Below, one piece after another: positions 32,423 to 45,665 of a stretch of DNA of 64,000 nucleotides. The stretch is from Chondrilla cf. caribensis (Eukaryota; Porifera; Demospongiae; Chondrillida; Chondrillidae), in NCBI GenBank assembly GCA_964020155.1, contig OZ026558.1:1974663-2038662 (forward strand), given 5' to 3'. The notes under the pieces are model-generated. The model was not told the origin of the DNA, ran no database searches, and was given only the letters and a program-made list of their open reading frames with translations. The position numbers were made by a program, and so were the translations under genes. Positions within the stretch are counted from its first letter, which is position 1, and each line of letters starts with the position of its first letter.

Positions 32423-34568
32423 TCATGGATTAAGAATTTCTTCATCCTCAATTAACTCAGTTGTGTTTGCCTTGTTAGACTGATCTCTGCTATCACTACT
32501 CCTCTTGTGTACGTGGTTACCACCTGAATTATCCAAAAGCCTCGAGATCAACATCTTCAGAAAAAACGTAACTGCTCCAAGAATGACTGGAATAAATACA
32601 GTGCTGAGTAATGCCCTGGTATTGTCTTGCTTTGTGTCTGAATTGATGGCATATCCACTGGAACCAAATACAGCACAATAACAGCCAACCATAGCAAGTA
32701 GTGGGATGAGTACCACAGCATACAGTATGGTGGTTCCTCTTCCCTGTGGTCTCTGTTGCTTTGGAGTGAAGATGTAGGCAGAAATTGTGAACACTAAAGA
32801 GAAAATGTTGATAAGGCAGAAAAGAACAAGTACGAGAACAAGTGCATTTGTAATGACAGCATATGGCTCAGCAAACAAGGTGAAACTAATGACGGTTCCA
32901 TGCAAGGCAATGTAAAGCACTGTCATCACATTGATCACAATACCAATACAAAATGTAAATGGCTTTGTACGCTGTAGCTTACAGCAACAGAAGAGTACAG
33001 CAGTTGGAATCAAGAAAATGTATGGCATTGATGGTGGTTTAACTGTTCGAGCAAAGTATATGGCAATGAGTACTGCAAGTACAGCAGGGAGGCTGGCTAC
33101 GCAAATGCCAGTGACGAAGTAACCAATATCACCTCCATTATGAGGTGATACCCTGTTCATTAGCGAGAATATACAGTACATCATGAATGGCAACATGAAG
33201 ATATTGCAACTTGTGATACCACTTATCAGTCCATAATGCTTGTAGGTGTAGAAATGAGTTTGTTGTACATGAGTCTCCAAATGGCACTTCAGTACTAGGA
33301 TAATTCCAATAGATACCAGTATAAGCTCCATTACCATCCCAATGTACACAATCATTCGAGTCATATTATAACGTTTGTTGAAATCAACAAAATCTTTTGG
33401 AACTTGGAGAAATTCCTGACCGTAATTGCAGCTACTTTGAACAAAACCTGAGTACTGGTTAGTTTTTGTAGCATCTTCAAGTGCATAGTCCTGAATCTAG
33501 ATGAAGAATTCAAATGCTTAGTACATATTATACATTACATTTAAATTAAAATTAAAGTAGTAGCATATTATGTGTATTTAATGATGTATATGAAAAGTGT
33601 TAAGTGTCAATTATAGACCTCTATCGTGTATATAGAGTATATTTTAGTACATTCCCAGACTAGTTATGCACACTGAGATTCTCCCTGGTTGTCTTTTCTT
33701 TACTGGATGCACAGTCTTATATTTATGGGGTCATGCTTGCATGCAGACCCAATTCATTTTCATTTTTTGTGGAATTCAGTTGGGATGATTATTTCACTAT
33801 TTCATAGCATTGAGCAAGTATACAATCCCAATATCAGCAGGATGTATACCAGTGCTAATCCATGGAATATGTAATATTATACATCAAAATGTATTTCTGC
33901 AAACAAGGTGGGTTAGGCTTTTCAGGAACATGCTATCCATATATCTGTTTCCAGTTTTAATACTTGTTATATAGTCATGAGCACAGACTGCATGATTTTG
34001 ACAAGTTTTGAGGTATACAAGAACACGGTCAAAGTGGGATCATATACTTGATTGGACAATGTGTACAAAATATCATTATTATCATACTTACCGAAGCGGT
34101 CATTTGCAATAGGAATTTTGTTGTCACTTTGAAACAAGGAGAGGGAACAAAAATTGTTATTTTAGGAGGTTTCCATTCTTCAAAATAGTTCAATGTGTAA
34201 AGTGAAAGTTTATTGAGAAACTCTGGTCTAGCATATATGAACACTATTGAAGACATCCATATCAGCTCAGGTCTTGGACAGGATGGTGTACTGAGCAATG
34301 TGACTTCTGATCCATTTGTATCAATTGATTTATAATCCACTATCACTGAATATGGCAAATGTCCATATGGTGGGTAGAAGGCCTGGGACAATTTCTGCCG
34401 GTTTTCTGTGTTGTTCATGAAGGTCATCTCTTCAAACTTCCTGTAATCTTTAATACAGTTAATAGAGCTCTCAATGGTGCTGAATCCATTGGATTCTGTA
34501 CAAGCACTATATATTACTGACAATATACCAAAGGCAGTCAACAACGTGAACTTCACTAGAATTGCCAT
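32423..34568 (-). CDS. A6: intact subfamily A multi-pass receptor-like protein
   Basis: Exon 1 is 34092-34568 (159 codons) and exon 2 is 32423-33496 (357 codons plus TGA): 516 aa. The 595-nt intron (33497-34091) is GT..AG, phase 0. Exon 2 begins IQDYALED rather than LQDY, and the linker reads QSSCNYG, so the fourth cysteine is kept. The membrane-proximal site is NMT instead of NVT, still a glycosylation sequon. In the ectodomain YPCSNVT is replaced by SPCFKVT, which removes that sequon while keeping the cysteine. Signal peptide MAILVKFTLLTAFG. The tail region DQSNKANTTELIEDEEILNP differs slightly. No B relic lies upstream, unlike A3/A5/A8/A9. The 5' UTR intron is at 34571-34631. Confidence 0.88.
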
Positions 34569-34779
34569 AACTGGTGGAATTGTGGCTGTACAGTATGTGG
34601 CTGTATTTATCAAGTCACAACAGGTACTTACTAAATGTGTATATGAAGCTGAAAGCAACTCATTGTATGTGAGTTTATTCAAGAATGGAACATCTTACCA
34701 TAAGTGGGGAACTATTGACAATACCACCTCAAAATTTCTGTTTCTATCTTTAACGTGATTGTTGTTTTACTTGTGTTTA

Positions 34780-35070
34780 TAATAGGTGTACGGTATATTA
34801 CATCATAGGGCAAGCTAAAGGTCATTTAGGGCAAATGCAACTTAAAAAGAACAAAAAGTGTACACAACGCCGGACTTGAATTATGTGGTTAACTAGGGAC
34901 AAAGAATACGAATTGGTGCACAAGGGTATACAATAGTGTGACAAGATGTGGATATAGCAACTTTCCAGTTAATGTATTGTACAGATTCATTTTAATAGGA
35001 AATGATGTGGATGGAGAGGGGACCAGTTATCTGAGGTGCAGATAAGCGAGGTGTGGATATGTCTGGCTGT
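34780..35070. repeat. ~310-bp dispersed repeat, copy 3
   Basis: Third copy of the repeat seen at 12950-13275, with the right end GGTGCAGATAAGCGAGG near 35035-35055. Confidence 0.6.
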
Positions 35071-36375
35071 ACTTTTATATTTATAACTCATTTAAGCAGC
35101 ACTACTATAATGAGAAGTGTGATACAGTCCATTTCAGGCATCAAAAAATTCAAAATCATTTATATTGACTGATTATGTACTAGACTCCAGCTAATATCCC
35201 ATAACATAAATAATACTCCTACACTGCTGTGTTAGTGAACCTGAAGGCAAATTTGTTTCATATACAGGAGTTTAATAAAAAGGAACTTTCTACTGTAAGT
35301 GCTACTTATGGGTGGTCACTTCTAGTCACACATGTATATGTAGATAGTATAATATATATAATAATATATATACTATAATATTTGTAATATAATTGATATA
35401 TTGTAGGTACCTACTATAAGTGAGATGACGATGCTAGACTAAGTGTCACTTGAAATCATTATGGACACATACAATAGTCAATAATGATGTCACAAGAGAG
35501 AATCTAATAATAGAATATGCTCATATAATATAATCTATTGTGAATGAGATTAGTGTATGTACAAATGGCATTATTTTATTTCACTGTTACACTGTTTTGT
35601 TGAAGCTGAAAGGAAATAAATGTATGTGTGTTAGTATTACAGGAATACTCACTATAAGCACTGAAACAGTTCACAATATCAGTTAGAATCTCAAGTTTGT
35701 CCTGTTTTCACATTGAAAGTGATGGTCATTGTGTTTGCATAATGCGACACAAAATAATGACAAAGTATACACCTTAAGTTTGTTCCTTTCAATTTCTTAA
35801 AAGAGTGCATCAGCAGTCTTCAATCCGGGATTTGGTAGGGTTGCAAATTTTTTCACCACAACATGTATACAGTTTTGCTGGGGAAATTACAGCCTACAAG
35901 TGAAGGTACAAACTGTTCAATACAGAAATATCCTTGCAGCATTGGAAGCATACATACACGTTTTGGAAGGCAATATTATAGTATTAGTGATTAATTAGAC
36001 CTTATGTACGACAGATGTACTTTTAATTTCCTAAGTACTGCTGATGTGCCTATTGTTTCCTTATAAATCCATTTTTACTTATTGAAAACCCCGATCTAGG
36101 CCAAAAGGGTCACTTCATCTGGATCTGCCCCGATCATTAATTGTTTGACACAAATGGACATGAAGACAAATCATATAAACTAGTTTTCTACTGTCAAAAT
36201 GAATCGCAAGTGAAAATGCAAGTGGGATAAATATCATTATTACAATTGATAAGTAATATTTTAAGGCTGCACATTTGCATGAAAACATAATATAATGTAA
36301 ATCACTCAATGTATGATAACTTGATGTATGTTGATGAATGATATAATAGAGGTAGTATAAGTGTATTTAGTTGGA
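35071..36375. other. Spacer: upstream and downstream array flank, no gene
   Basis: Includes an AT-only stretch near 35345-35400 and, from 35870, a near-copy of window positions 1-500. No coding signal. Confidence 0.6.
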
Positions 36376-36436
36376 AACATAGTACTGGTGATATAACAAA
36401 GGCAGTCAACCATGTGAACCTCACTAGAATTACCAT
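36376..36436 (-). pseudogene. A7 fragment: first codons of an exon 1
   Basis: Encodes MVILVRFTWLTAFVIS, the signal peptide of an A-type exon 1, followed on the plus-strand right side by the usual 5' UTR intron sequence up to ~36500. On the left it joins directly to array downstream flank, so the rest of the exon is gone. Confidence 0.75.
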
Positions 36437-36529
36437 AACTGGTGGAATTGTGATTGTACTGTGTGTGGCTGCATTTATCAAGTCACAACCGGTACTCACT
36501 CAATGTGTAATATGAAAATGAAAGCAAAT

Positions 36530-36803
36530 CAGTTTGTTATTACTGCAAATGGTTTGGCTAATACTGCAAACAGTGAGAGTGCCAGTGTAATCAAAACACT
36601 CTGGAAGGATGCAATGATCCACAGTGCCGTCCCAAGTAGAAGTGACTTCACATTTTTCGATTACAATAACAGAACACACTACAGTCACTGGTATTATGAG
36701 AATGTACGGAATAGCTGGTGACTGTTTATAGTCTTGTATGCAAAGTATTCCTGGAAGAATACTCATGGATATTCTAGAGTTGTATTATAAGTCTCTTGTT
36801 GCT
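36530..36803 (-). pseudogene. Subfamily B exon-2 relic between two A7 fragments
   Basis: B-type homology ('PFAVITN' region through 'PAIPYIL') with frame breaks. It ends abruptly at ~36803, where the 3' part of an A-type exon 1 begins. Confidence 0.7.
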
Positions 36804-36825
36804 GTGTACATATGATCATACATAC

Positions 36826-37234
36826 CGAAGAGGTCATTTGCAATTATTAGGATTTTGTTGTAACATTGAAACAAGGATAGGGAATGAAAATTGTTAGTTT
36901 AGGAGGTTTCCATTCTTCAAAATAGTTCAATGTGTAAAGTGAAGGTATATTGAGAAACTCTGGTCTACTGTATATGAACACTACTGATGACAACCATATC
37001 AGCTCAGGTCTTGGACATGATGGTGTACTGAGCAATGTGACTACTGATCGATTGGCATCAATTGATTTATAATCCACTATCACTGAATATGGCAAATGCC
37101 CATAATATGGTGGGTAGAAGGCCTTTATTTCTGTGTTGTTCATGAAGGTCATCTCTTTAAACTTCCTGTAATCTTCAACACAGTTGACAGGGCTCTCAGT
37201 GATGCTGAACTCATTGTATGTCATACAAGCACAA
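36826..37234 (-). pseudogene. A7: exon-1 relic of subfamily A lacking signal peptide
   Basis: Ectodomain homology from NEFSITESPVNCVEDY to the splice donor at 36823-36825. A 15-base in-frame deletion removes the NRQKLSQ segment. A three-base insertion near 36842 creates two stops before the donor, where intact copies read KFLLQM. The signal peptide is missing and no exon 2 follows. Several replacements (VDYKSIDANRSVV) remove the NGS sequon. Confidence 0.85.
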
Positions 37235-38476
37235 TTTGAATTAAATACATATTGTAGTATATAGTAGTATAATATAGAAATACCTATAATGTATTCATGG
37301 GCGGTGAAACAAGGGGTGGGGCAGAGGGGGGCAAGTTTTTGCAGGTGGGCATTGCCCCCCCTACTTTAAAGGAGACATGTAACTTCAAATAGGACACAGG
37401 AATCTAAAGGATAATCTGTATTCTACCAAAGAAAGTTGTTATAATATTATGGTAACTTTAAATTTGCTGAATTGTAGTTTACTTAGTCCTCTAGTGCTGA
37501 ACGTTTGCAATTTGATTATCTCACAGTATTAATATAATTTCGAATGAGCCTTGGTGTTGTGAACATATGCATAGCATTTACTGAACACTGAACCGAAGGA
37601 GTGGCTAGTATAATATGGTAATTTGGCAACTTAGTGTTCTGTACTGCACGTGCACTGTTCTGTTGAAGCTGAAGAGAACCTGTTGCTAGTGTAACACTCA
37701 CCATAAGCACTGAAACAGTTCACAATGACAGTTGGAATCCCAAATCTGTCCTTTTTCATACTGAAAGTAATAATCATTGTGTTTGCATGATGTGACAATA
37801 ATAACAAAGTTTAATTACTGATAAAAATAATAATAATTATACTAAAGTACACCTTAGGCTTGTTCCATTCAATTTCTTAAAGAGTGCATCAGCTGTCCTT
37901 CGGGGATTTTGGTAGGGGCCACAGTTGTTCCCTGCAATATGTATACAGTTTCCTGGGGATATTACAGCCTACAAGTGAAGGTACAAACTGTGACATTCAC
38001 CAATATCCTTAGCTTGCAGCATTTGAAGTACATGTTTTTGAAGGAAATGTATAGTGTTAGGGATTTATTAGACCTTATGTACGACATATGTACTTTTACA
38101 TTTCCTGAGTACTGCTGATGGGACTACTGTTTCCTTATAAATGCATTTTTATTAATTAAATAAAAAAAACCTTTTAACCCTCTGGATGTGTCCCAATCAT
38201 TATTTGTTTAACACAAATGGACATGAGGACAAATCATGTAAACTAATTTTCCACTGTCAAAATGAATCACAAGTAAAAAAATGCAATTAAGTGTGATAAA
38301 TATCATTATTACAATTGATACGTGATAGATTATATTTTACATATTAAACCATAATATAATGAAAAATCACTCAATGCATGATAACTAGATGTATGTTAAT
38401 GAATTGGCTAGTTTGCTAATGTAACTAAGTACGATGTAAGTTTGCACAGTATTATCAAGTAATTATTTGCATAATA
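37235..38476. other. Spacer between A7 and A8, no gene
   Basis: Contains a short GC-rich stretch (37300-37365, with runs of G and a later run of C) foreign to the surroundings, then array upstream and downstream flank. No coding signal. Confidence 0.55.
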
Positions 38477-41400
38477 TTATGCCAATTTCGGGTTGAGAAT
38501 TTCTTCATACTCAATTAACTCAGTTGTGTTTCCCTCAGCAGACTGATCTCTGCTATCACTACTCCTCTTGTGTACCTGATTACCACCTGAATTATCCAAA
38601 AGCTTCGAAATCAACATCTTCAGGAAGAATGTAACTGCTCCAAGGATGACTGGAATGAAAACAGAGCTGAGTAATGCCCTGCTGGTATTTTCTTGCTTTG
38701 TGTCTGAATTGATGGCATATCCACTGGAACCAAGTACAGCACAATAACAGCCAACCATAGCAAGTAGTGGGATGAGTACCACAGCATGTAGTATGGTGGT
38801 TCCTCTTCCCTGTGGTCTCCGTTGCTTTGGAGTGAAGAGGTAAGCAGAAATAGTGAACACTAAAGAGAAAATGTTGATAAGACAGAAAAGAACAAGTACG
38901 AGAACAAGTGCATTTGTTATCACAGCAAATGGCTCAGCAAGCAAGGCAAAAACAATAACTGTTCCATGCATGGTGATGTAAAGTACTGTCATCACATTGA
39001 TCAAAATACCAATGCAAAATACAAATGGCTTTGTACGCTGCAGCTTACAGCAACAGAAGAGTACAGCAGTTGGAATCAAGAAAATGTATGGCATTGATGG
39101 TGGCTTAACAGTTCGAGCAAAGTATATGGCAATGGGTACTGCAAGTAGAGCAGGGAGGCTGACTATGCCAATACCAGTGACCAAGTAACCAATATCACCT
39201 CCATTCTGAGGTGATACCCTGTTCATCAGCGATAATATACAGTACATCATGAATGGCAACATGAACATGTTGCAACTTGTGATACCACTTGTCAGTCCAT
39301 AATGCTTGTAGGTGTAGAAATGAGTTTGCTGTACATGAGTCTCCAAATGGCACTTCAGCACAAGGATAATTCCAATAGAGACCAGTATAAGCTCCATTAC
39401 TGCCCCAATGTACAAAATCATTCGAGTCACATTAAAGCGTTTGTTGAAATCAGCAAAATCCTTTGGAACTTGAAGAAATTCCTGACTGTAATGGCAGGTT
39501 TCTTGAACAAATCCTGAGTGCTGGTTAGTTTTTGTAGCATCTTCAAGTGCATAATCCTGAAGCTGGATGAGGAATGCATAATGTTTATATATTCATTAAT
39601 ATTATAATATCATTAATATTAATAATCATTGTTGCCAACCCTAGAAAATCACCTTCAGGGACACTTATTTATCTACACCTATGTGCTGTGGCCAAATGGC
39701 TCAATGAATATATTCACTAGGTTTAGAAATATCAATTTTGCCAGATAAATGTCTGTGAAAGTAGCCTGGAACCTTGCTACATATCATACTATATTTAATG
39801 TAAAATGAAAGTATCCTAATTTACTATTGCAATGTACGCAACAATAAGTAGTTTATGATGCCATATTGCAAACGGCTATGGTGACCGAGAAGGGTCACAC
39901 GTGCTGAGCTTTCACAAGCTGAGAAATGATGTACAGTTCAAGCTTGTGTGAGACAAGAAAGAATGCATGGGCTGAGCTTACATGAGCCGATAAATGATGC
40001 ATGAGCCAAGAAATGATGCATGGGCCAAGCAGGCATGAGCCAAGAAAAGATGCACAGGCTGAGAAATGATACTGAGCTGAGCTTGAGCGAGGCAAGAAAA
40101 TATGCATAGGCCAAAATTGCATGACCCATGAAATGATGCACGGGAAAAGCCTAGAATTCTAAGTGCATAGTTCACTAACCCCCAGGAGGATAATGTGGTT
40201 GTGAGGGAAGACTAGAATGACGCAGGATATACTATTAAAATTAATAATATATCAACTTGCTCAAACTCAATTGCAAACTAGATGTTTGGGTTAACTAAGA
40301 TACTCTAGCCACAATTTCTGAAGTGGATAATTGGCCACTAGATGTGGGCTAGCCTAAGGGTGTATTTATATTGCACTATCCATTATTATAAATATAGTAG
40401 ACTAAGTATAGTCATCACTAATCCTTATATGCTGCAATGGTCCCTTGAACTCAACTCTTACTATTGCTTAATTTTTTTGCTTCACTCTTTATTTAGAATT
40501 TAAAACTTGCTTTTATAATAAATTAATTTGGTTGTGATAACATATTCTGTCTTAGTTTCATGGATTTGTGTATATACTTTGCTAGTACATTTATCAATGA
40601 TGTAGTGTCATTGTCAAGTGAATTTACTGAGTTTCGTGAGGAAGGTGAATGATTTGTTTACTGCTGTTGTTGCTAACTTTAATTATAGTGGCTCTCTCAG
40701 TATTAATTATAGACCATACATATGTATAACCTCAGATTGTGCATGTGAACTTGGCCAAAGGATCTTTCTCGGCTCGTGTAAACTCGGTCCTTGTGACCCT
40801 TCTCAGCCACCATAAATGGCTGTCAAATGCATAGATAAATCGAAACACTGGTTTTTGAGGGAAATTCTATGTAATGCTCCATGGGAAAGTAATTGTGAGG
40901 TTTTTACACGTTAGATCAATGAATTGATGACAAAATACCCGCACAAATCTAAGGGCTTCTAAATTGTTGATCAGAGTGCCAAACACTGCCGAACGAAATC
41001 AAACAGGCTAGATATTAATTCTACTTAAGAATGATGAATAGTGATATAACAGGTAGATTGAATCAAAGCGATTGTTTGTCAATTATGATGGCACTTCTAA
41101 AGACAATTTGAATGAAACTATCAGATTTTGTCACCAATCTGCATGGGACATGTTACCACTGGAAAAGATCTGTAAATGTCCTGTATGATTTGGGGCAGTT
41201 TGCAACTATGAGTAATTATAAATGTAGTGGTATATATAGGTGTATTTATTTGAAAATCATGTGGAGTATTAAACGATTATAGTTCCCCTATTGTGCATTA
41301 TACACTATTATAATTAGGTTCACCACATTCCCAGACCAGTTATCTACACTGAGAATTTCCATAGTTGCATTTTCTTTAGAGAATGCACAGTCTTGTATCT

Positions 41401-42253
41401 ATGGGCTCATGCTTGCATTCAAACCCATTTCAATTTCACTTTCTATGGAGTTCAGTGGGATGATTATTTCACCATTTAACGGCATTGAGCAAGTATACAA
41501 TCCCAATATCAGCAGGATGCAGCAGTGCAAATCCATAGAATTGTATACACATTAAACTGTACTGCTGAAATGGGATGGTTTGAAATTCTTGAACTTTTCA
41601 GGGACACGTTATCCCTATATCAGTTTCCATTTCAATACAAGTTTAGTTAAAAGCACAGTCTGCATGGTTTTATACACTTAGACAATATTTCTGAGATCTA
41701 AGAGATGTTTCAACGCTGTCAAGGAGGTAGAGTATAACTCAATTGGACAATGTGTACATAATATGAATATACTTACCGAAGAAGTCATTTGCCATAAGAA
41801 TTTTGTTGTCACGTTGGAACAAGGATAGGGAACAAAAATTGTTATTTTAGGAGGGTTCCATTCTTCAAAATAGTTCAATGTGTAAAGTGAGAGCTTGTTG
41901 AGAAACTCTGCTCTACTGTATACGAACACTATCGATGACATCCATATCAGCTCAGGTCTTGGACAGGATGGTGTACTGAGCAATGTGACTTCTGATCCAT
42001 TTGCACCAATTGATTTATAATCCACTATCACTGAATATGGCAAATGTCCATATGGTGGGTAGAAGGCCTGGGATAATTTCTGCCTGTTTTCTGTGTTGTT
42101 CATGAAGGTCACCTCTTCAAACTTCCTGTAATCTTCAACACAGTTAACAGAGCTCTCAGTGAAGCTCAACCCATTGTATGCCATACAAGTACAATATAGT
42201 ACTGACGATATACCAAAGGCAGTCAACAATGTGGACCTCACTAGAATTGCCAT
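38477..42253 (-). CDS. A8: intact subfamily A receptor-like protein with altered stop
   Basis: Exon 1 is 41777-42253 (159 codons) and exon 2 is 38477-39562 (361 codons plus TAA): 520 aa. The 2214-nt intron (39563-41776) is homologous to that of A5. Signal peptide MAILVRSTLLTAFG. Ectodomain with four conserved cysteines and NNT, NGS and NVT sites; the IDANGS stretch is IGANGS. Exon 2 has one extra residue (QENTSRALL) and has lost the usual TGA after ILNP, so translation continues for KLA to a TAA inside the palindromic GCATAATATTATGC element. The tail reads ELIEYEEILNP. The ectodomain is otherwise nearly identical to A9. 5' UTR intron at 42256-42316. Confidence 0.87.
39950..40145. repeat. Degenerate tandem repeat in the A8 intron
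   Basis: Imperfect units around GCCAAGAAATGATGCATG, homologous to 26015-26165 in A5. Unit order differs, so the array has been rearranged since duplication. Confidence 0.7.
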
Positions 42254-42359
42254 ACCTGGTGGAACTGTGGTTGTACTGTGTGTGGCTGTATTTATCAAGT
42301 CATAACCGGTACTTACTCAATGGGTATATGAAACTGAAAGCAACTCACACCAAACAACA

Positions 42360-43007
42360 AGTTTGTTATCACTGCAAATGGTTTGGCTAATACTAAAAAC
42401 AGTGTGAGTGACAATGTAATACTCTGAAAAGCTACCAATGGGATGTTGATCCACAGTGCAGTCCCAAATAGAAGTGGCTTCATATGTTTTGTATTTTCAA
42501 TAACTTAACAGTACAGTGACTGGTATCATGAGAATGTACAGAATAGAGGATGACTGTTTAGTCTTGTATACAAAGTATTCCTAGAAGAATACCTATGGCT
42601 ATTTCAAAGCTATACGGAATTATAGTCTCTTGTCACTGTCTTCTGAAAGGAGTAGCTGCTTGACTACTGATATGTGTCCATCAAACAACACTGTTGCAGT
42701 TATTAATCCAATCACAGTCACTCCCCACATTAAGCCATAGTACTGTACTGGTATATTAATAGAAATAGCTTAGGCCAATGCAGTGTTTTATTTGCCATTT
42801 TATCACCCCTTTTGCAATTAACCACAGCATAATGACTTCCAGTATGCCTCCAATTAGGAAATACACTCCAATTCTAACAGTGATATGGTGTAACTTGCTA
42901 CCACTGGTTTTACTGGGCAGGACGTATTTATCATTGACAGTTCTTTTAATGACAACAATCCCACTACACGTCTTCCTTATTAGTTCACCAAGTGCATAGT
43001 CTTGGAG
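42360..43007 (-). pseudogene. Subfamily B exon-2 relic upstream of A8
   Basis: Homology to B1 exon 2 from the 'PFAVITN' region to the exon start, where an AG acceptor before CTCCAAGACTATGCAC is still present. Frameshifts throughout. Sequence from 43008 to ~43430 matches the B1 intron. Confidence 0.75.
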
Positions 43008-43439
43008 CTACGTGCATGGGGAGATAACAGGAACTACTTCACACGCATGAGTGAATTATCAGACTGATGAAAATGATTTTTATATGGAATACCATTACAT
43101 TATGTACATCTTATATAGTATAAATGTAAGTGTCAAAAATGGATAGTTGCACAACATGCATGATGTACCTTGAACGACATAATTATGATGATATGTTAAC
43201 TTTAAGGAACAATTCGCATTGTGAGAGAACATCTTTCTTATAATATATATATATAACCACCTTTATCCAAACCAATTGGGGGTATTTTGTGACATATTTC
43301 GCTATACATCATTACTACTATTTCATTATTCCACAGTGAATTTATTAAAATTATTATTATAATTGTGGATGGCCACATATTTACATCACAAGGTACTAGA
43401 AACTTCAAGCTGAGATGGACCGTGTTCTCAAATTGCTCA

Positions 43440-43755
43440 CATTCACATTAGGTGCTTACAGTGTATACATTATTACATCAGAGGGCAAGCTAATGATCAC
43501 TCCAGGCAAATGCAGCTTGAAAAGAACAAATAGTGTACACAATGTTGGACTTGAATTTTGTGGTTAACTAGGGACAAAGAATATGGATTGGTACACAATG
43601 GTATACAGTGGTGTGACCGGATGCGGATAGTAAGGTTTCCAGTTAATGGAGGTGAAAATGTATTGTACAGATTCATTTTGATAGGAAATGATGTGGATTG
43701 TGAGGGAACCGGTTATCTGAGGTGCAGATAAGCGAGGTCTGACTGTATTTCGAAC
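43440..43755. repeat. ~310-bp dispersed repeat, copy 4
   Basis: Fourth copy of the repeat seen at 12950-13275, with the right end GGTGCAGATAAGCGAGG. Confidence 0.6.
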
Positions 43756-45665
43756 TCATTTATGCACGAGTAATGAGAAGGGTGATTCAGACCATGTCAG
43801 ACATCATAACTTTCAAAGTCATTTATATTGATCGACTATGTACTAGACTCCAGCTATATGTACTTGTGATGCATGACATCGCCTCATGCTAAGTTTTCAT
43901 AACCAGTACGTGTACAAGTCCGTCGGACATGTTAACGCATGGTTGAATAAGTGTTGTGGTATATAAAGAAGGACTACCAATTATTGATATAATATTAGAA
44001 AACTAGAGTCAAACGTGCCTATTGATTTAGTGTGTCTGGTGAAACATTTGCCGGGATTCCCATTATAATTTCATTATAATATGTTGAAGCTGAAAGGAAT
44101 TATATGTATGTGTGTTAGTGTTACAGTAATACTTGCCATAAGCACTGTAACAGTTCCCTAAAAAAAACCCGAATCTGTCCTGTTTTCATACTGAAAGTGA
44201 TAATTATTGTATTTGCATAATGCAACACATATAATAATAACAAAATATACACCTTAAGCTTGTTCCTTTCAATTTCTTAAGAGTGCATCAGCAGTCCTTC
44301 TAGGATTTTGGTAGGGTTACATTTTTCCCCACAACATGTATACTGTATTGCTGGGGAAATTGCAACCTACAAGTAAAGGCACAAACTGTGCAATACGGAA
44401 ATACCTTTGCAGCATTGGAAGTATACATACATGTTATTGAAGGTAATATATAGTGTTAGTGTTCAATTAGACCTTATGTACGCTAGATGTGCTTTTTCCG
44501 TTGCTAAATACTGCTGATGTACCTAATGCTTTCTTATAAATGTATTCTTATTCATTGAAAATTATAAATTAAGAGCCCTCTCTAGGCCAAAAGGGTTACT
44601 TGAACCCCCTGGATCTGCCCCAATCATTATTTGGTTACCACAAATGGACATGAAGACAAAATCATATAAACTAGTTTTCCACTGTCAGAATGAATCAAAA
44701 GTGAAAAATGCAAGTGTGATCGATATTAATATTATAGTTGATACATAATGATATTTTACCACTGCACATTTGTATGTAACCATAATATAATGTACAATCA
44801 CTGAAAGTGTGATAACCTGATGTGCATAGATGAATGATAATTTTGTTAATGTAACTAAGTACGATGTATTTTTGCACAGTATTATCATGTAATTTTTGCA
44901 TAAGATTATGCCATGCAATCATGGATCAAGAATTTCTTCATCCTCAATTAACTCAGTTGTGTTTCCCTCGGCAGAATGAGCTCTGCTATCACTACTCATA
45001 TTATGTACCTGATTACCACATAATAAATAATAACTTTCCTGGTACTACTTATGTGCATACTGTCATTATAAAATTTGGATTAATCGAAAAATTATATAAA
45101 ACTCTGTCTTGGCTAAGGGAGGTCACTTGGCATTGATAGAGGGAGATCATTGTTTAGTGTATCATCATTATATGAAATAGGTTCTCAATGCAAATAGACA
45201 AATCATATAAATTAGTTTTGTACTCTCTGAATTAATCACAAATGAATAATGCAAGAATTTTAATATCATTATTACAATTGATGGACCCTCCGGATGTGTC
45301 ACAATCATTATTTCTTTAAAACAAATTGACATGAAGACAAATCATATGCTGATGGGACTACTGTTTCCTTATAAATGCATTTTATTAATCAACAAAATAT
45401 AAAGGTACTTTGCCTCTGGACCCTCTGGATGTGTCCCAATCATTATTTGTTTGATACAAATGGACATGACGATAAATCATGTAAACTAATTTTCCACTTT
45501 CAAAATGCACATTTGTACGAAACTATAATAATAATGTAAAATCACTCATTGAGTTATAACGTGATGTGCATTAATGAATGTAATGAATGATGAGAGCTAA
45601 TGTAACTAATAATGATGTAAGTTGCACAGTATTATGAAGTAATAATTGCAATAATATTATGCCGA
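43756..45665. other. Spacer between A8 and A9, array flank with one exon-2 tail relic
   Basis: Upstream flank, then downstream flank in three partial, overlapping copies (from ~44340, ~45020 and ~45280). The repeated flank pieces and the tail relic at 44919-45018 show that at least one whole gene copy was deleted here. Confidence 0.6.
44919..45018 (-). pseudogene. Relic of the C-terminal tail of a subfamily A exon 2
   Basis: Encodes ~32 codons matching the cytoplasmic tail (SSDSRAHSAEGNTTELIEDEEILDP, here given only in part: TTELIEDEEILDP) with TGA at 44919-44921. Homology stops at ~45018, where flank sequence from another unit begins. Confidence 0.8.

Noticed and set aside
39895..40175. Overlapping 65-75-codon frames in the A8 intron
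   Set aside because: They are translations of the degenerate tandem repeat in several frames at once, as expected for repeat sequence.
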